Shown: piece after piece, positions 21,761 to 34,528 of the stretch
How the letters are laid out: each line of letters begins with the position of its first letter
How positions within the stretch are numbered: the first letter of the stretch is position 1
Assembly: GCA_031769625.1 (NCBI GenBank)
Contig: JAUIMM010000484.1
Span: 186,001 to 250,000, forward strand
DNA from: Taudactylus pleione
Taxonomy: Eukaryota > Chordata > Amphibia > Anura > Myobatrachidae
Reading direction: 5' to 3'
Length of the DNA stretch: 64,000 bases
The notes under the pieces: generated by a model
Databases searched by the model: none
Told to the model about the DNA's origin: nothing
Seen by the model: only the letters and a program-made list of their open reading frames with translations
Program-made: the position numbers and the translations under genes

Positions 21761-24630
21761 TCAGATGTCATTGTCATCCTCATCCTCATCATCCCCATCA
21801 GTGTGTACATCCTCTTCTTCATACAATATAAATTCGTCCCCACTGGAATCCACCATAGGCGCCTCTGTAATTTTTTCATGTAATTGTTGGTAGAGGTCTT
21901 CCTCGTGGAATTTGTAATTAATTTTAATGAACATCATCTTTTCAACATTTTGAGGAAGTAACTTCGTACGCCGATCACTGACAAGGTTGCCAGCTGCACT
22001 GAAAACTCTTTCGGAGAACACACTGGAGGGTGGGCAACTTAAGTAATGCAAAGCCAGTTTGTGTATGGGACTCCAAATTGCCTCTTTTTCCTGCCAGTAC
22101 AGGAACGGACTGTCTGACATGCCTACTTGGATGTTATCTCTGAAATAGTCCTCCACCATGCTGTGAATGGAGACCGTATCACACATAGTCACGTTAGAAG
22201 ACATGTCACTAGTAGGCAGTTCTCTCAAGCCCGACCAAATGTCATTTTTTGGTGAATGATCTGCATGACCAGCAGACATGCTGTGAAGAAAATTTTCCTG
22301 GCAGCTGCAGAAACTGAAGGAGGAGATGATGGCGTTTCCCATGTGGCTGCAGCTACCAATTTTTTAACAACAGCCCTTTGCACAGTTTTAGATTTCGGTC
22401 TGTCGGAAAAAAACTCACAAGGTAGGACTTAAACCTAGGATCCAGAATGGTCACCAAACTATATATTTCAGATTTCAATAGATTGGCGACTCATGGATCC
22501 TGGTTAAGTGAATCAAGGGCTTGATCAACCAGTCCGACATACTTTGCGCAATCGCTCCATTTCACCTCCTCCTTCAGTTTCTCCAGCTGTTTTTGCAAAA
22601 GTCTGATGAGGGGAATGACTTTACTCAAGCTGGCAGTGTCTGAACTATCTTCACGTGTGGCAAGTTCAAAGGGTTTGAGAACCTTGCACAACACGGAAAT
22701 TATTCTCCAATGCGCTTGAGTAAAGTGCATTCTCCCTACACGGCCTATGTCATAGTCAGTTGAATAGCCCTGGATGGCCTTTTGCTGTTCCTCCATCCGC
22801 TGAAGCATGTAGAGGACAGAATTCCACCGAGTTACTACCTCTTGCTTCAGGTGATGGCAGGGCAAATTTAACAGTACCTGCTGGTCATGCAATCTTTGAC
22901 AAGCGGTCGCCGAACGCCTAAAATGGCCGGATATTTTGTGGGCCACCGAGAGCATCTCCTGTACGAGCGTGTCAGATTTGAAAAAACGTTGCACCACCAA
23001 ATTAATTGTGTGAGCAAAACATGGTACGTGTTCGAATTGGCCCACATGTAATGCTCTCACAATATTGCTGGCATTGTCCGAAATCACAAATCCCGAGGAG
23101 AGTCCAAGTGGGGTAAGCCATTTAGCAATGATTTCCCTGAGTTTTTCTAAGAGATTCTCAACGGTATGCCTCTTAGTGAAACCAGTTATACAAAGAGTAG
23201 CCTGCCTCTGTATCAGCTGTCTTTTGGTAGATGTTGCTGCTGTTGCTGTTGTAGGCAATACACCTGCTCAGTGGGCTGTCACAGTCATGTAATCCTTAGT
23301 TTGCCCTGTCCCACTTGTACACATATCAGTGGTTAAGTGGACAGTGGGTACAACTCCATTTCTGAGGACATTAGTAAGGTTTTTTTTTAATGTCCTTGTA
23401 CAGACTTGGAATTGCTGTTCTCACAAAGTGGAATCTAGAAGGGATCTGGTAGCGAGGACACAGGACCTTAATTAACTGTTGAAAACCCACTGCAGTAATG
23501 GCGGATACTGGACGCATATCTAATACCATCATAGTTGTTATGGCGTCAGTAATCCGCTGTGCAACTGGGTGGTTGCTGTCAAACTTGTTTGCCCTTGCAA
23601 ACGATTGTTTGACAGTTAATAGTTTTTTGGAGGATACGCTACAAGTAGTCTTCTTCCTGGTCCCCTTCTGTGGTGAAGATCCAGTCACAACAGCAGCAGC
23701 AACAGGCGTAGTCAACAAGGATCCTTCTGAGGAATCACAGATAGAGAGGAGTCAATCATGCTTTGAATACCAACATTGGATGCAGCAGGACTACTCCCGA
23801 TGACAAATGAGGATGTTGTTGATGCAGGTGTTGGTGCTGGAGATAGAAGGCGCTTGGATCTCACAGAGAGCGAGCAGGTAGGTGATACAGGACTAGTTAC
23901 TTTTTGAGTTTTGGAACTTGGTGCCAAACACTTTGATATTTGATGAATGCGCTCCAAGTGACGTAACAAGGAGGAGGTTATTAGGTGGTTTAGGTCTCTT
24001 CCTCACTCTTGTATGGCAATGGTCACATATGGCTTGACAACTGTTGTCCGGATCGGGGTGGAAATAATTCCACACGCGAGAAATAGATTTTTTTGTCTTT
24101 TGCCCTGGCATGACAACAATGGGCTTTGAATTTTTCAATCCATGGGCAACTGCTGTTGCCTTACTTACACAAAGGACAAACTCAGCATCAAGATCCTCAT
24201 CACCAACATCTTCATCATCAATATCCTCATCATCCTTAGCGCCTTCAACCACCAAAATATCCTCCTCCTCAATGTGCAATTCCACAGAAGCATCCTCAAT
24301 GACTACATCTGCAAGATGTTGACTGCCCTTCCCCACATTTACAGAGGGCACACAAATGTTGGAACTTGAAGGATCCTCCAGTACACTAGTATTTAGGTCT
24401 GGTTCACACATGGCAACCGCAGACACACTTGCACTCTCCTCGGGGATTTGTGATTTTGATTTCTCAGGGCACACAGTTGGTTTTTCCGGAGCTGTCTTAA
24501 CAACTTTCACATTTTTAATTGGACCACCACCACTACTACTACAACCAGTAGGGCTATCAGAATCAGCAGTTTTCATAAAGAAAGGCCAAGGCCTTATCCT
24601 TTCCTTGCCACTTCGTGTAGTGAATGGCAT
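21761..24630 (-). pseudogene. BED-finger hAT transposase, several frameshifts
   Basis: Fragments in order on the minus strand: 24630-23893 starts MPFTTRSGKERIRPWPFF, has an acidic stretch and a BED zinc finger (VWNYFHPDPDNS...CDHCHTR). The finger's His pair (RHLERIH) lies in another frame near 23950. Then 23718-23371 (LTVKQSFARANKFDSNHPVA), 23258-22491 (catalytic-core motifs SDNASNIVRAL, CFAHTINLVVQ and TRWNSVLYML) and 22342-21761 (hAT dimerisation signature SERVFSAAGNLVSDRR and LLPQNVEKMMFIKINY, acidic tail). hAT transposases cut and paste DNA using an RNase-H-like core interrupted by an insertion domain. At least four frame changes make this copy non-functional. Confidence 0.92.
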
Positions 24631-24905
24631 GTTGCCAATTTACTGTTTATCTAAAGGCAAATTTCCTTTAAAAAATTTTTTGTTAACTTCAGCAAAACTT
24701 GCTTTACCATATCGATAGCGTGACTTAAGCCCTGGGGGCCTTCATAGAGGACGAGGAAGGTGACGGCCTTGCACTACAACATGTGGTTCTTGGCCTTGCT
24801 CTCCTGTCATGTGACAGCCCTCCATATTTTCTGTGGTCTTGAAGCAGTGTCACAAGCACCAATAGTGTAGCCAAGGTGCAGTTACAAAATTCACACACGT
24901 GCAGT

Positions 24906-25580
24906 CGTGCGCACAAACAAAAATATTAGACAAAAAAAGACAATTGATTTTTATTTTTTTTCAGCTCCAGAACTTGGGTCCAGAGCACCGATTGATCACG
25001 ACTGGTGTCGGGCAGCACTAGGTTGCAACCTGCGTTGCTGGCTGGATCTTGTGCGGTTAAGCCTAACACGCAAGCACACACACAGACAGTAAAAGATAAA
25101 AAAAAAAGACAATTGATTTTTATTTTTTTTAAGCTCCAGAACTTGGGCCCAGAGCAGCGATTGATCACGACTGGAGTCGGGCAGCACTAGGTTGCAACTT
25201 GCGTTGCTGGCTGGATCTTGTGTGGTTAAGCCTAACACGCATGCACACACACAGACAGTAAAAGATTAAAAAAAGACAATTGATTTTTATTTTTTTTTCA
25301 GCTCCAGAACTTGGGCCCAGAGCAGTGAATGATCACGACTGGAGTGGAACAGCACTAGGTTGCAACTTGCATTGATGGCTGGATATACGCACACACACAG
25401 ACAGTTAAAGTTAAAGATAAAAAAAGTCAATTTATTTTTATTTTTTTTGAGCTCCAGAACTTGGGCCCAGAGCAGCAATTGATCATGACTGGAGTCGGGC
25501 AGCACTAGGTTGCAACTTGCGTTGCTGGCTGGATCTTGTGCAGTTAAGCCTAACACGCACACACACACAGAAAAATATTA
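24906..25580. repeat. Subterminal tandem array of hAT copy 1 (transposase 5' side), ~168-bp unit
   Basis: Units begin at AGCTCCAGAACTTGGG, positions 24963, 25132, 25300 and 25450 (spacing 169, 168, 150), with a partial fifth near 25644. Each has TTGATCACGACTGGAGTCGG and a CACACACAGACAGT tract. Confidence 0.92.
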
Positions 25581-25659
25581 CACTAAAATACTTTTAATTT
25601 TTTATTTTTTTACAATATATATATATTTATTTTTTGGGGGGAGTCCAGAACTTGGGCCC

Positions 25660-25875
25660 AGATGGACGCAGCACCAGCCCAGATGTATCCTGCACCAGCC
25701 CAGATGGACATAGCAGACAGCAGAGCACCAGCCCAGAATGGATCAGCACTGCAGCACCAGCCCAGGACACATCAGACAGCAGAGCACCAGCCCAGAATGG
25801 ATCAGCACTCAGCAGCACCAGCCCAGAATGGATCAGCAGTGCACCAGCCCAGGACACAGCAGACAGCAGAGCACC
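25660..25875. repeat. Short tandem array, CACCAGCCCAGAATGG unit
   Basis: Irregular units of roughly 25-40 bp containing CACCAGCCCAGAATGGATCA and CAGCAGACAGCAGAGCACCA. Open in several frames and not a gene. Confidence 0.8.
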
Positions 25876-26377
25876 ACTCTCCCAGCCCTACACTACCCAC
25901 CCTCCCTGTTCAGTCTCCACAGCCGGAGTGAAATGGCGTCCGCCCCATGGTCCCTATATACTAAATTGATAATAGAGATGTAAGCTCGCGAACTGCGAGA
26001 TTTCCGACTCTATGGTTTTACCTTGGTTTCGAGATCTGAGTCAGACGGGAAACTCCGAGCCTGCTTGGATCCGACTCGGATCTGCTCATCCCTAATGCTT
26101 ACTACAGTGCGTACGCACAGAGGCGCAGTTACGATTGAGAAGCATTAGACATGTATGGAAATGTGATGGGTGTTCCTGGGCGGTGAATGGTCTGTTTTAT
26201 GGGCATGTTATGGGATGTGCTGCTAAAGTTGTAGCACGCACAGGGCCTGGTACAGAGATGGACGCTAACGCTGCTGTGGATGTATACCCAGCGACTGTGT
26301 GAAATTATGCAAATGTCGCAGCTGTCTAGATTTGTATTGAGACGACCACCTGCAGCTTCTTAAATCCAAGTGACTGT

Positions 26378-26902
26378 GAGCCTGATTCAGACCCGCTTGC
26401 AAGCGCTGGGCGCTCGCAAGTGGGTCGATGGCCGGGCAGTGAGCATGCGCGGCGTGCGAACTCTGCATATGCGAGCCCCACAGCAAGCGAGAAATCACTT
26501 GCTGCGGGACTCACTACAAGACGGGGCGGCTGTCAATGTTAATCGACAGCTCGCCCCGTTTTGTAGGTGGGGAGGGGGAGTGGCTGGCCAAACGGAGGTG
26601 CTCCCGAAGGAACGCCTGCCGTTTGGGGGCAGCCCTACAGACATCACGAGCGATGTCAGTAGTGAGCTTCCTGCTCTATTAGAGCAGGAAGCTCACTGGG
26701 GCTTGTGGGAACGAGACCCTACCACAAGGGTCTCGTCGCAAGCCCGATGGTCTCGACCATCGTGACAATCACCTGGCCGCTCGCAAAAGCTGTGGGAGTC
26801 AACCACAGCTTAGCGAGCGGCCAGGAAGCCAGCTCCATAAAAAAAAAATGCCCTGGTTCAGAACGAGCGCTCTGAAAGAGCGTCCAGCTCTGAATCAGGG
26901 CC
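26378..26902. mobile_element. Multi-hairpin MITE, copy 2 (TGT duplication)
   Basis: The ends GAGCCTGATTCAGA and TCTGAATCAGGGCC are flanked by TGT at 26375-26377 and 26903-26905. The interior is again a chain of separate hairpins: GCTTGCAAGCGC, AGACGGGGCGGCTGTCAAT / ATCGACAGCTCGCCCC, GACATCACGAGCGATGTC, GAGCTTCCTGCTCTATTAGA, GAGACCCTACCACAAGGGTC and GATGGTCTCGACCATC. Confidence 0.88.
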
Positions 26903-27015
26903 TGTGTACACAGAAGCAGATCCTTATATGGCCTTCTGAGTAACCCTATGAATTCAAGACGACCAACCAGTCTGACAACAATTTAAGACATTATTAATCT
27001 GTCTTATCACACTAA

Positions 27016-27832
27016 GGGCTGTATTGAATATGGAGCAAAAAGTCAGTTTCAGCGATACTTTTTCGCGGATGACGTCATTTTCGCTGATTATATTTATCCC
27101 GTAAACAATTTCAGCGTCTTTTCATTGGCGCGATAATGCAATGCAATGTAATAAGCGAAAAAGTTTTGCCTATCGATACCCGGCGGAAAAAACTGCAGAA
27201 TTGGGGTTTTGGGGTACAAAATTGCGGCAACCCCCCATAACCCTTTTTACACCCCCTTGACACTCCAAACAAAATAAAAAAATAGCAACTTGAAAATAAA
27301 AAGTTGGGGTACAAATTCAAAAACTGGCGAAATAGCCTCTGGGGGGGGGTCTGGAAGTATGGGGGAGATTTTTTTTTTTGATTGCAGGTGCTTGCTGAAG
27401 GTGCGTTTTTTGGTGCACTTTAAAGCTTTATTTTAGTGATTTAGAACTATGCTTGCACCCATTTTCGTGTACCTCAAATTTGATGGGGCTACTTAATTTG
27501 CCCAAAAAAGGTTGCAAAATACTCTTCTTCATCACTTGCTCAAAGACGCAAAATAGCACCTATTGAGAACATTTAAAAAACCCAAATACCTTCAGGGCTA
27601 TTCAGGGGTACCCATAGAGATCCCCATGTCAAAGCATCTTTTGGGGGGTATCAGGCTGATTTCCCCAAAAACAACAGGATTTTTTGCCGGTTTGAGTTTC
27701 GGCATGTCCCGTTTTCGCTGATTTGGAAATTAATGCGGGTTTGCGCGTAATACTTTTTTGCGCAGAAAAAGCAGCGAAGACGTCGAAAAGTCTAGCAACG
27801 GACTTCTTGCTCCAAATTGAATCTTATTTATT
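27016..27832 (+). mobile_element. MITE, GGAGCAAAAAGTC family, long copy
   Basis: Inverted ends ATTGAATATGGAGCAAAAAG and (complement) ATTCAATTTGGAGCAAGAAG. The interior is rich in CGCTGA/TCAGCG-type modules near both ends and has a T-rich middle. A truncated inverted copy is at 7616-8190. Confidence 0.75.
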
Positions 27833-27981
27833 TCATTTTTTTTTGTGTGTGTGCTACCCAGGTAGTTACTAGTTAGTAACTAGTTACGCCAGACCCCAGT
27901 TTATCATCCACGTATTTGTGACTCTGCAGGTGGTCAGTCCGCACTTCGCTGCTCAGCAGAGGTGCTTTGTTGTCCATAAAG

Positions 27982-28235
27982 TAGGAATGTGCAGGCTGGG
28001 ATTGGTTTGGATTTTCCTGCCAAATTTGGATTTTTCCTGCCAAAAATCGGGTCTCAGAAAGAGGCAAAACGTCATCTTTCATGGGCAAACATCATCATTC
28101 CTGGACAAAAGTCCATGAAAGATGATGTTTGTACATGAAAGATGACGTTTTGCCTCTTTCTGAGAACTGATTTTTGGCAGGAAAAATCCAAATTTGGCAG
28201 GAAAACCCGAACTAATCCGAGCCTGCACATCCCTA
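27982..28235. mobile_element. hAT MITE inside hAT copy 2, exact 8-bp TSD
   Basis: CCATAAAG at 27974-27981 and 28236-28243. The ends TAGGAATGTGCAGGCT and (complement) TAGGGATGTGCAGGCT are inverted. The body is one long hairpin (GGGTCTCAGAAAGAGGCAAA / TTTGCCTCTTTCTGAGA). A second family member is at 55323-55545. Confidence 0.92.
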
Positions 28236-28409
28236 CCATAAAGTGGTGCTGTGTTGATCATCAAGGGGCTGCTGCCTCATCCAGGGGTGCTTTTCCCCAG
28301 TGTTAAAAAAATAAAAGTGAAATATAAATTAACATTCCTCAAAAAAAATAAATATATTTTTTTTCTTTTTATGTGTGTGTAAGCAACTTAGCCGCGCTAT
28401 TATTGTTCG

Positions 28410-29235
28410 GTGACACTGCCAGCCGCAGTTTATCATCCATGTATTGTGACACTACAAGTAATAGTGCAGTGTGTTATTCTTATTCATAAAACAATTGTAA
28501 CTATAATTGGTAGCGCAGTGTTTTACTCATAAATAATCTTGTGACACTGTAACTGGTAGTGCAGTGTAATATTCAACTTTTCACTTCTTTCCTGAATCGT
28601 GAATAAATGATTAGTTTACACACCGACTACAAGACCACAACAAAATTCTAAATAACATGCGTAATATATAAAAGATAATGACAACACTTTAAGTGGCAGC
28701 GCAGTGTGTTATTCTTTTCTTATTCATAAAAAATCTTGTGACACTGTAAGTGGAGTGGTAGAGCAGTGTTATTTTTTTCTTATTCATAAAAAAATATTGT
28801 GACACTAAGTGGTAGTGCAATGTGTTATTCTTTTCTTATTCATAAAAAATATGATACTGTGATTGGTAGTGCAGTATTTTTTCTCATAAAAAAATCTTGT
28901 GACACTGTAAGTGGTGGTGCAGTATTTACTCATAAAAATCTTGTGACACTGTAAGTGGTAGCGCAGTGTGTTATTCCTTTCTTATTCATAAAAAATATTG
29001 TAACACTGTAAGAGGTAGCACACTGTTTTACATCATTCTTAAAAAATCTTGCAACAATGTAAGTGGTAGCGCAGTGTTTTGCTCATAAAAAATCTTGTGA
29101 CACTGTAAGTGGAAGCGCAGTGTGTTATTCTTTTCTTATTCATACAAAATCTTGTGACAATGTAAGTGGTAGGACAGTGTGTTATTTTTTCTTATTCATA
29201 AAAAAATATTGTGACACTGTAGATCATTGATACCG
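28410..29235. repeat. Subterminal tandem array of hAT copy 2, ~60-70-bp unit
   Basis: About a dozen imperfect units of TTGTGACACTGTAAGTGGTA, GCGCAGTGTGTTATTC and TTTTCTTATTCATAAAAAAT. The unit differs in sequence from the corresponding arrays of copies 1 and 3. Confidence 0.9.
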
Positions 29236-29527
29236 CTGTGTAAAATTTTAAATTGGTACAAATTAACGTGTGTGTAACCCACTTCAATCGTGTTTGTTGA
29301 TATTTAGAATGAACAGTTGAGAGGAACCACATACTAGGACTGGAGCTGCTGCCAGTGCCACCAGTCATGACAATACTAGTCCATCTACGTCATCTACTAA
29401 AGCCGATGACCAAGCGCATACAGGGCTTAAGTCAGGGCATCTAAAATCAAAGAACCAATCATTTACATTGGTAAAGAAAACAACATCAAAGGGAAAGTTA
29501 GCTGCAGAAAGAAATAAAATTGGCAAT

Positions 29528-32412
29528 ATGCCTTTCACCACACGAAGTGGCAAGGAAAGTCTAAGGCCTTGGTCTTTATTTATGACTGGTGGTTCTGCCT
29601 CTTATGATGATGTAAGCTCTTCTCCCTGTAGACATTTAAAAAAATTTAAATCGTTAAGGCGCAGGAATCAACTGTACGCTCAGAAATGTCTGACCTTTCC
29701 TTAACTGTACTTGAAGAGGAGCCTCCTTCCACAATTTGTGCGTCATCTGCAAATGTGGGGATGAGCAGCACAAGTCAACATGCTGACATATAAATTGAGG
29801 ATGCTTCTGTGGAAGTGAAAACAGGATGAGGAGGATATTTGTGAAGCTAATAAGGATGTTGATGATGAGGATGCTGATGATGTTGTTTGTGTAAATCAGG
29901 CCCTAGTGGAAACAGTTATTATTATGCCTGGGCATAAAACAAAAAAAAATAACTTCTTATGTGTGGAATCATTTCTACCAAAATCCAGAACAACAATTGT
30001 CAAGCCATCTGTACCCATTGTCATGCCAGAGTAAGTAGAGGTAGGGACCCTAACCATATAGGAACCTCCTCCCTCTTTTATCATCCTTTATCATCAACAG
30101 CGCATCCATCAAAAGTGGTTGCAAAAGTCAGAATCTTTGGCCAAAAAAGTAACAACAAGCAGTCTAGCATCAGCTAGCTCCCTTCTCTCTGCTAGATCCA
30201 AGCACCTAGCATCTTCACCAACAACACCTTCATCAACAATATCCTCAATCATGATTGGAAGTAGTCCTGCATCCAATTTAATAAGTCTAACGCAGTCCTC
30301 CCCTATCCTGGATTCCTCAGAAGAATCCTTGAGTGCTATGCCTGCTGCTGCTGGGAGTGGATGTTCATACCAGAAGGGGACCATGAAGACTGCTAGTAGT
30401 AGTTCTAAAAAACAATTGACCGTTAAACAATCCTTTGCAAGGGGGACCAAGTATGACAGCAGTCACCCAGTTGCACAGTGGATCACTGACACCATAACAT
30501 CTATGCTGGTATTCCGCCATTAGTGCAGTGGGTTTTAGACAGTTAATTGAGGTCCTGTGTCCCAGCTACCAAATCTCATGTAAGTTCCACTTCACTAGAA
30601 AAGCAATTCCCAGCCTGTACAGGGACGTTAAAAAGAACTTAATTAGTGCCCTCCAGAATGCTGTTGTACCCACTGTCCACTTAACCACAGGTATGTGGAC
30701 AAGTGATTACATGACTGTAACAGCCCACTGGGTGGGTGTATTGCCTTCAGCACCACCAACAACAGCAGCAGCATCTAAGAAACAGCAGCTCATTCAAAGG
30801 CAGGTTACTCTGTGTATCACTAAGAGGCATACCGCTGACAACCTCCTAGAAAAACCTCCTAGAAAAACATTGCAAAATGGCTTACCCTGCTTGGACCCTA
30901 CTCAGGATTTGTGATTTCTGACAACGCAACAAATATTGTGAGAGCATTACAGCAGGGTGAAGTCCAACACATCCCATGTTTTGCTCATGCAATCGATTTG
31001 GCAGTGCAGATTTTATTTTTTAAATGACAGGGGCATGCAGGAGATGCTCTCTGTGGCGCGCAAAATTTCTGGACATTTTCGCCATTCAGCAGGTGCATAT
31101 AGAAGATTGCAGCACCTGCAAGAAATGTTGAATTTTCCCTGTCACCAGCTGAAGCAAGAGGCAGTATAGATTATAAGCTTGCAAGCAGGGCCCTCTTACC
31201 TCTATGTCTGTCTGTTTTTATCCTGTTTTGTTCTATAAATGTTTCCAATCGTAAAGCGCAATGGAATATGCTGCGCTATATAAGAAACTGTTAATAAATA
31301 AAATAAAAATAATAGGTACAAGGTGGAACTACACTCTTTATATGCTTCAGCAGTTGGGGGAACAGCGAAAAGCCATCTAAAGCTGCACAATGAACTATGA
31401 CATAGGAAGAGGAGGGGGAATGTACCTTACTCAAGCTCAGTGGAAAATACTTTCCGTGTTGTGAAAAGTGCAGAAACCCTTTGAAGTAGAAACCTGTGAA
31501 GTGAGTTCAGATACTGCCAGCTTAAGTCAGGTAATTCCCCTAATTAGACTGTTAGAAAAGCAGCTTGATAAACTGAGGGAGGAACTGAAACAAAGCGATT
31601 CCACTAAGCATGTCGGACTTGTAGATCATGTCCTTTATTCGCTTTGCCAGGATCCAAGGGTTGTCAGGATCTTACAATTGGATCAATACATTTTGGTAAC
31701 CGTGCTGGATCCTAGGTCTAAGACATATGTCGTGTTTCTCTTCCCAGCAGACACAAATCTGAAGAGATGCAGAGAGCTGTTGGTACGGAAATTGTCAGCA
31801 CAAGTGGCACGTGATGCAGCGATGGCTCCTCCTTCAGTTTCTCTAGCAAGTGTGGCTGCCTGGAAAAAGTAAACTTTTCCAAAAAAGGACCTACTGGTGA
31901 TGCAGATGAGTCAACACAACCAAGTTTTGACATCTGGTTGGATCTAAAAGAATTGCCTACAATTAATGAGACCACTACCGTGACTCCATTCAAAGAATGG
32001 TTGAGGACTATTTTAATGATAGCATCCAAATAGGCATGTCAAACAGTCCGTTTCACTGCTGGCAGGAGAAAAGGCAATTTGGAGGCCCATGCACAAACTG
32101 GTTTTCCTTTACTTGAGCTGCGCACCCTCCAGTGTGTACTCATAAACAGTTCTCAGTACAGCCGGGAACCTTGTCAGCGATTGGTGTAGGAAGCTACTTC
32201 CTCAAAATGTGGAAAAGATGATGTTCATCAAAATTAACTACAAATTTCACGAGGAAGACCTTTACCGACAATTACATCCAAAAAATACAGAGGCACCTGA
32301 GGCTGTAATGGTGGATTCCAGCGTGGATGAATTAATATTGTGTGAAGATGATGTACACACTGATGAGGGTGAGGAATCGGATCATGATGTCGACAACATC
32401 TTGCCTCTGTAA
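29528..32412 (+). pseudogene. BED-finger hAT transposase, heavily broken
   Basis: Starts MPFTTRSGKESLRPWSLF as in copy 1. Pieces follow at 30119-30523 (LTVKQSFARGTKYDSSHPVA), 30528-30914 (FRQLIEVLCPSYQIS), about 30900-31169 (a SDNATNIVRAL-like block, then EMLSVARKISGHFRHSA) and 31468-31872 (SDTASLSQVIPLIRLLEKQL, VTVLDPRSK). The dimerisation tail is at about 32100-32412 (NVEKMMFIKINYKF, acidic end). Multiple frameshifts and stops, plus a SINE fragment at 31168-31314 within the core just before RWN. Non-functional. Confidence 0.9.
31168..31314 (+). mobile_element. SINE 3' tail inserted in hAT transposase
   Basis: Runs from GATTATAAGCTTGCAAGCAG through GGGCCCTCTTACCTC and TGTAAAGCGC-like sequence to TGCGCTATATAAGAAACTG and an (AATAA)n end, as in SINE or LINE 3' ends sharing the tail of the element at 12264. 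Transposase coding resumes directly after it. Confidence 0.75.
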
Positions 32413-33430
32413 AGCCAGTCGCTTCAGCCACAACTGGCAGTCCCTATCGCTGAAGTGATTGGTTTGTTAAACTGTGCATGTCCTGTTTACTATATACAAC
32501 ATAGGGGTGGGTGGAAGGGCCCAAAGACAATTCCATCTTGCACCTCTTTTCTTTGCATTATGTGCTGTTTGGGGCATTGATGCCTGACATTTTTAATTGT
32601 ATAGTTTATTAAACTGCTGTCCTATATTTTTTTAAACTGCTGTGCTTTTGTGCCGCTGCTCTGATGCTTCCTTTTTTTTTTCATACTGTATTTATTTCAA
32701 CTAAAATCACAAATAGGCATACTTGCAAAATACTCATGCCATTTTTCAACCTTGATTTTAGTTACCAACCTGGTGGGCTTGGCTTTCCTTGACCAAAATA
32801 GCCATGTTTGGTCAGATGCAACTCAAACAACAAATGGAGAGGCTATTTTGTGATGGTATCTGGAGATGTTCTCCCTCCTCCCATCCCAGCCTTCCCATAC
32901 ATAATCGCAGAAGCACAATGATAAGAGATTTTAGTACCAGACTTTAACATCCTTCTGCCCCCTTCCTGTTGACATGCGGTTGCTGAATGCCAAAATGTTT
33001 ATGACCATAGACAGCATTTCCTGCTTGCCCCTTTAGGTTTAAATAATATTCTGAACAACCAAGTTGATTGTGGGCAAAACATGGGTCATATTGTTCACCC
33101 ATTCTTTCCCCTCCTCCCTCATAAATTTGCTTCGGAATAAAAAAATTTAATTAAATTTACTATGAATCAACCCTTCCTTTCCCTGCCTTTAACTACAAAC
33201 ATACTCCATCTCCCCAGGCCTCTTGATTAATGAAAACATATGTTTCCTTATGTGCCATGTTGGCGGTTGAACTGCCACGTGTTTGTGCCGCCCACTGGTG
33301 CCGCTTTGCTTAGCCAGCCAGCTAGCTTAGTGCAACTATTGGGCCTAAACTGGATGAAAACAATATTGTGAGCTGTGTGGTGGTCTAAATTGACTAGAAA
33401 TTAGTGGAAATTAATGTTATTGAGGTCAAA

Positions 33431-33857
33431 AGCCCAAATTATAAAGATAAGCTCTTTATTTATATGCTCTATATTTATTTTGTATTAATTATCTTTTTAA
33501 ATGTCATATGTGTCCTTCTATTTATGTTTTTATGTTGGTTGTCATTATTAAATTTTTTGATTTACTTATTCATGGTCTAGATCTATTTATATTAGACTTT
33601 AGTTACTATTATGTCTATTTAATTAGCATTCGTTTGCACATTTTTGCACCACAAAGCACTTTAAGGCGCTCTGACCTGATTACACCGTTTTCACATTGCT
33701 CTAGAAGTCGCTGACCATGACTTATATCGATTAGGTTGAGCTGCCACCCCGTTGTTGTGGGGGGATAGGCTTTGAGTCAATTGCACTCCTTTTTAGCAAG
33801 TTACAATTTTAGGTACATCACATATCACTGGCGCTGTAAAAACCTTATAGACATATG

Positions 33858-33889
<32 letters not shown>

Positions 33890-33931
33890 CATGTGTGTAT
33901 ATGTGTATATAATGTGTGTGTGTGTATGTAT
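33431..33931. other. AT-rich stretch with microsatellites, no gene
   Basis: T/A-rich sequence to about 33620, then a short patch (GCACTTTAAGGCGCTCTGAC) of unknown origin. An (AT)n/(GT)n microsatellite lies at about 33857-33930, where the Tc1-type element begins. Confidence 0.55.
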
Positions 33932-34024
33932 ATCAAAAGTTTGGGGCCACCCAGACAATTTTGTGTTTTACATGAAAACTGACTTTTATTTATCAAATGA
34001 GTTGCATAATGAACAGAACATATA

Positions 34025-34491
34025 GGCCCTCATTCAGAGCCGTACGCTCTGAGCAGAGCGCACGCTCCGAATGAGGGCCGTCCTCCATAACTATGGAGCG
34101 TCCTCCTGGATGCTCGTATAGCTGTGGGTCACCACCCACAGCCTATACGAGCGTGCAGTTTGATGGCCGCGATGGTCGTGACCATCGCGACCATCGAAAC
34201 TGCGAGCCGGAGCCTGCGGTTGAGGTTTTCAACCGCAAGGCCCGGAGTGATTTTGGCTCTATCAGAGCCAAAATCACTCCCACTGACATCACTAGTGATG
34301 TCAGTGGGCCGGCTTCTGACGGGAGGCGTTCCCTTGGGAACGCCCCCGTCAGGGAGGCACGCCCCCAGCACGCCCACCAAAGGGGGCGTGCTGTCAATCA
34401 ACATCGACAGCACGCCCCCTTTGCGCATGCTCAGTGCAGACCATCGACCCACTTGTGGACAGCCGCTCGCGAGTGGGTCTGAATCAGGGCC
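34025..34491. mobile_element. Multi-hairpin MITE, copy 3, inserted in Tc1 (ATA duplication)
   Basis: Flanked by ATA at 34022-34024 and 34492-34494. Very similar to copy 1: same terminal hairpin, GTATAGCTGTGGGTCACCAC, GATTTTGGCTCTATCAGAGC, the 30-base CCCACTGACATCACTAGTGA palindrome and the GGGGGCGTGCTGTCAATC hairpin. It lacks the GAGCGAAGGA hairpin. The insertion lies in the Tc1 3' untranslated end and so post-dates that element. Confidence 0.92.
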
Positions 34492-34528
34492 ATAGTCAAG
34501 ACATTGGCAACGTTAGAAATAATGAATT

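Larger units (their letters stand above)
20805..26094 (-). mobile_element. hAT transposon copy 1, complete, 8-bp TSD
   Basis: The target duplication ATGCTTAC is exact (20797-20804 and 26095-26102). The termini TAGAGATGTGCGC and (complement) TAGGGATGAGCAG are short inverted repeats. The subterminal regions repeat GTTTTGGATCTGGAT on one side and GACTCGGATC on the other. Length 5,290 bp. The transposase remnant is on the minus strand. Two tandem arrays flank it, inside each end. Copies 2 and 3 are at 27840-33430 and 38061-41905. Confidence 0.92.
27840..33430 (+). mobile_element. hAT transposon copy 2, termini degraded
   Basis: Same family as copies 1 and 3, in plus orientation: tandem arrays (27840-29235), transposase remnant (29528-32412) and 3' sequences. 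The 3' part (GAAATTAGTGGAAATTAATG near 33400) matches inside the ends of the other copies. Neither terminal inverted repeat is recognisable. It carries a hAT MITE and a SINE tail as later insertions. Confidence 0.8.

Noticed and set aside
25634..25983. Three overlapping plus-strand frames rich in Gln/Pro/Ser
   Set aside because: They read a short tandem array (CACCAGCCCAGAATGG) in three phases. No conservation of one phase.
34093..34495. Frames of 107-129 codons over the MITE in Tc1
   Set aside because: The same peptides recur at 19336-19656 because both are copies of one hairpin-rich MITE, and opposing frames mirror each other.
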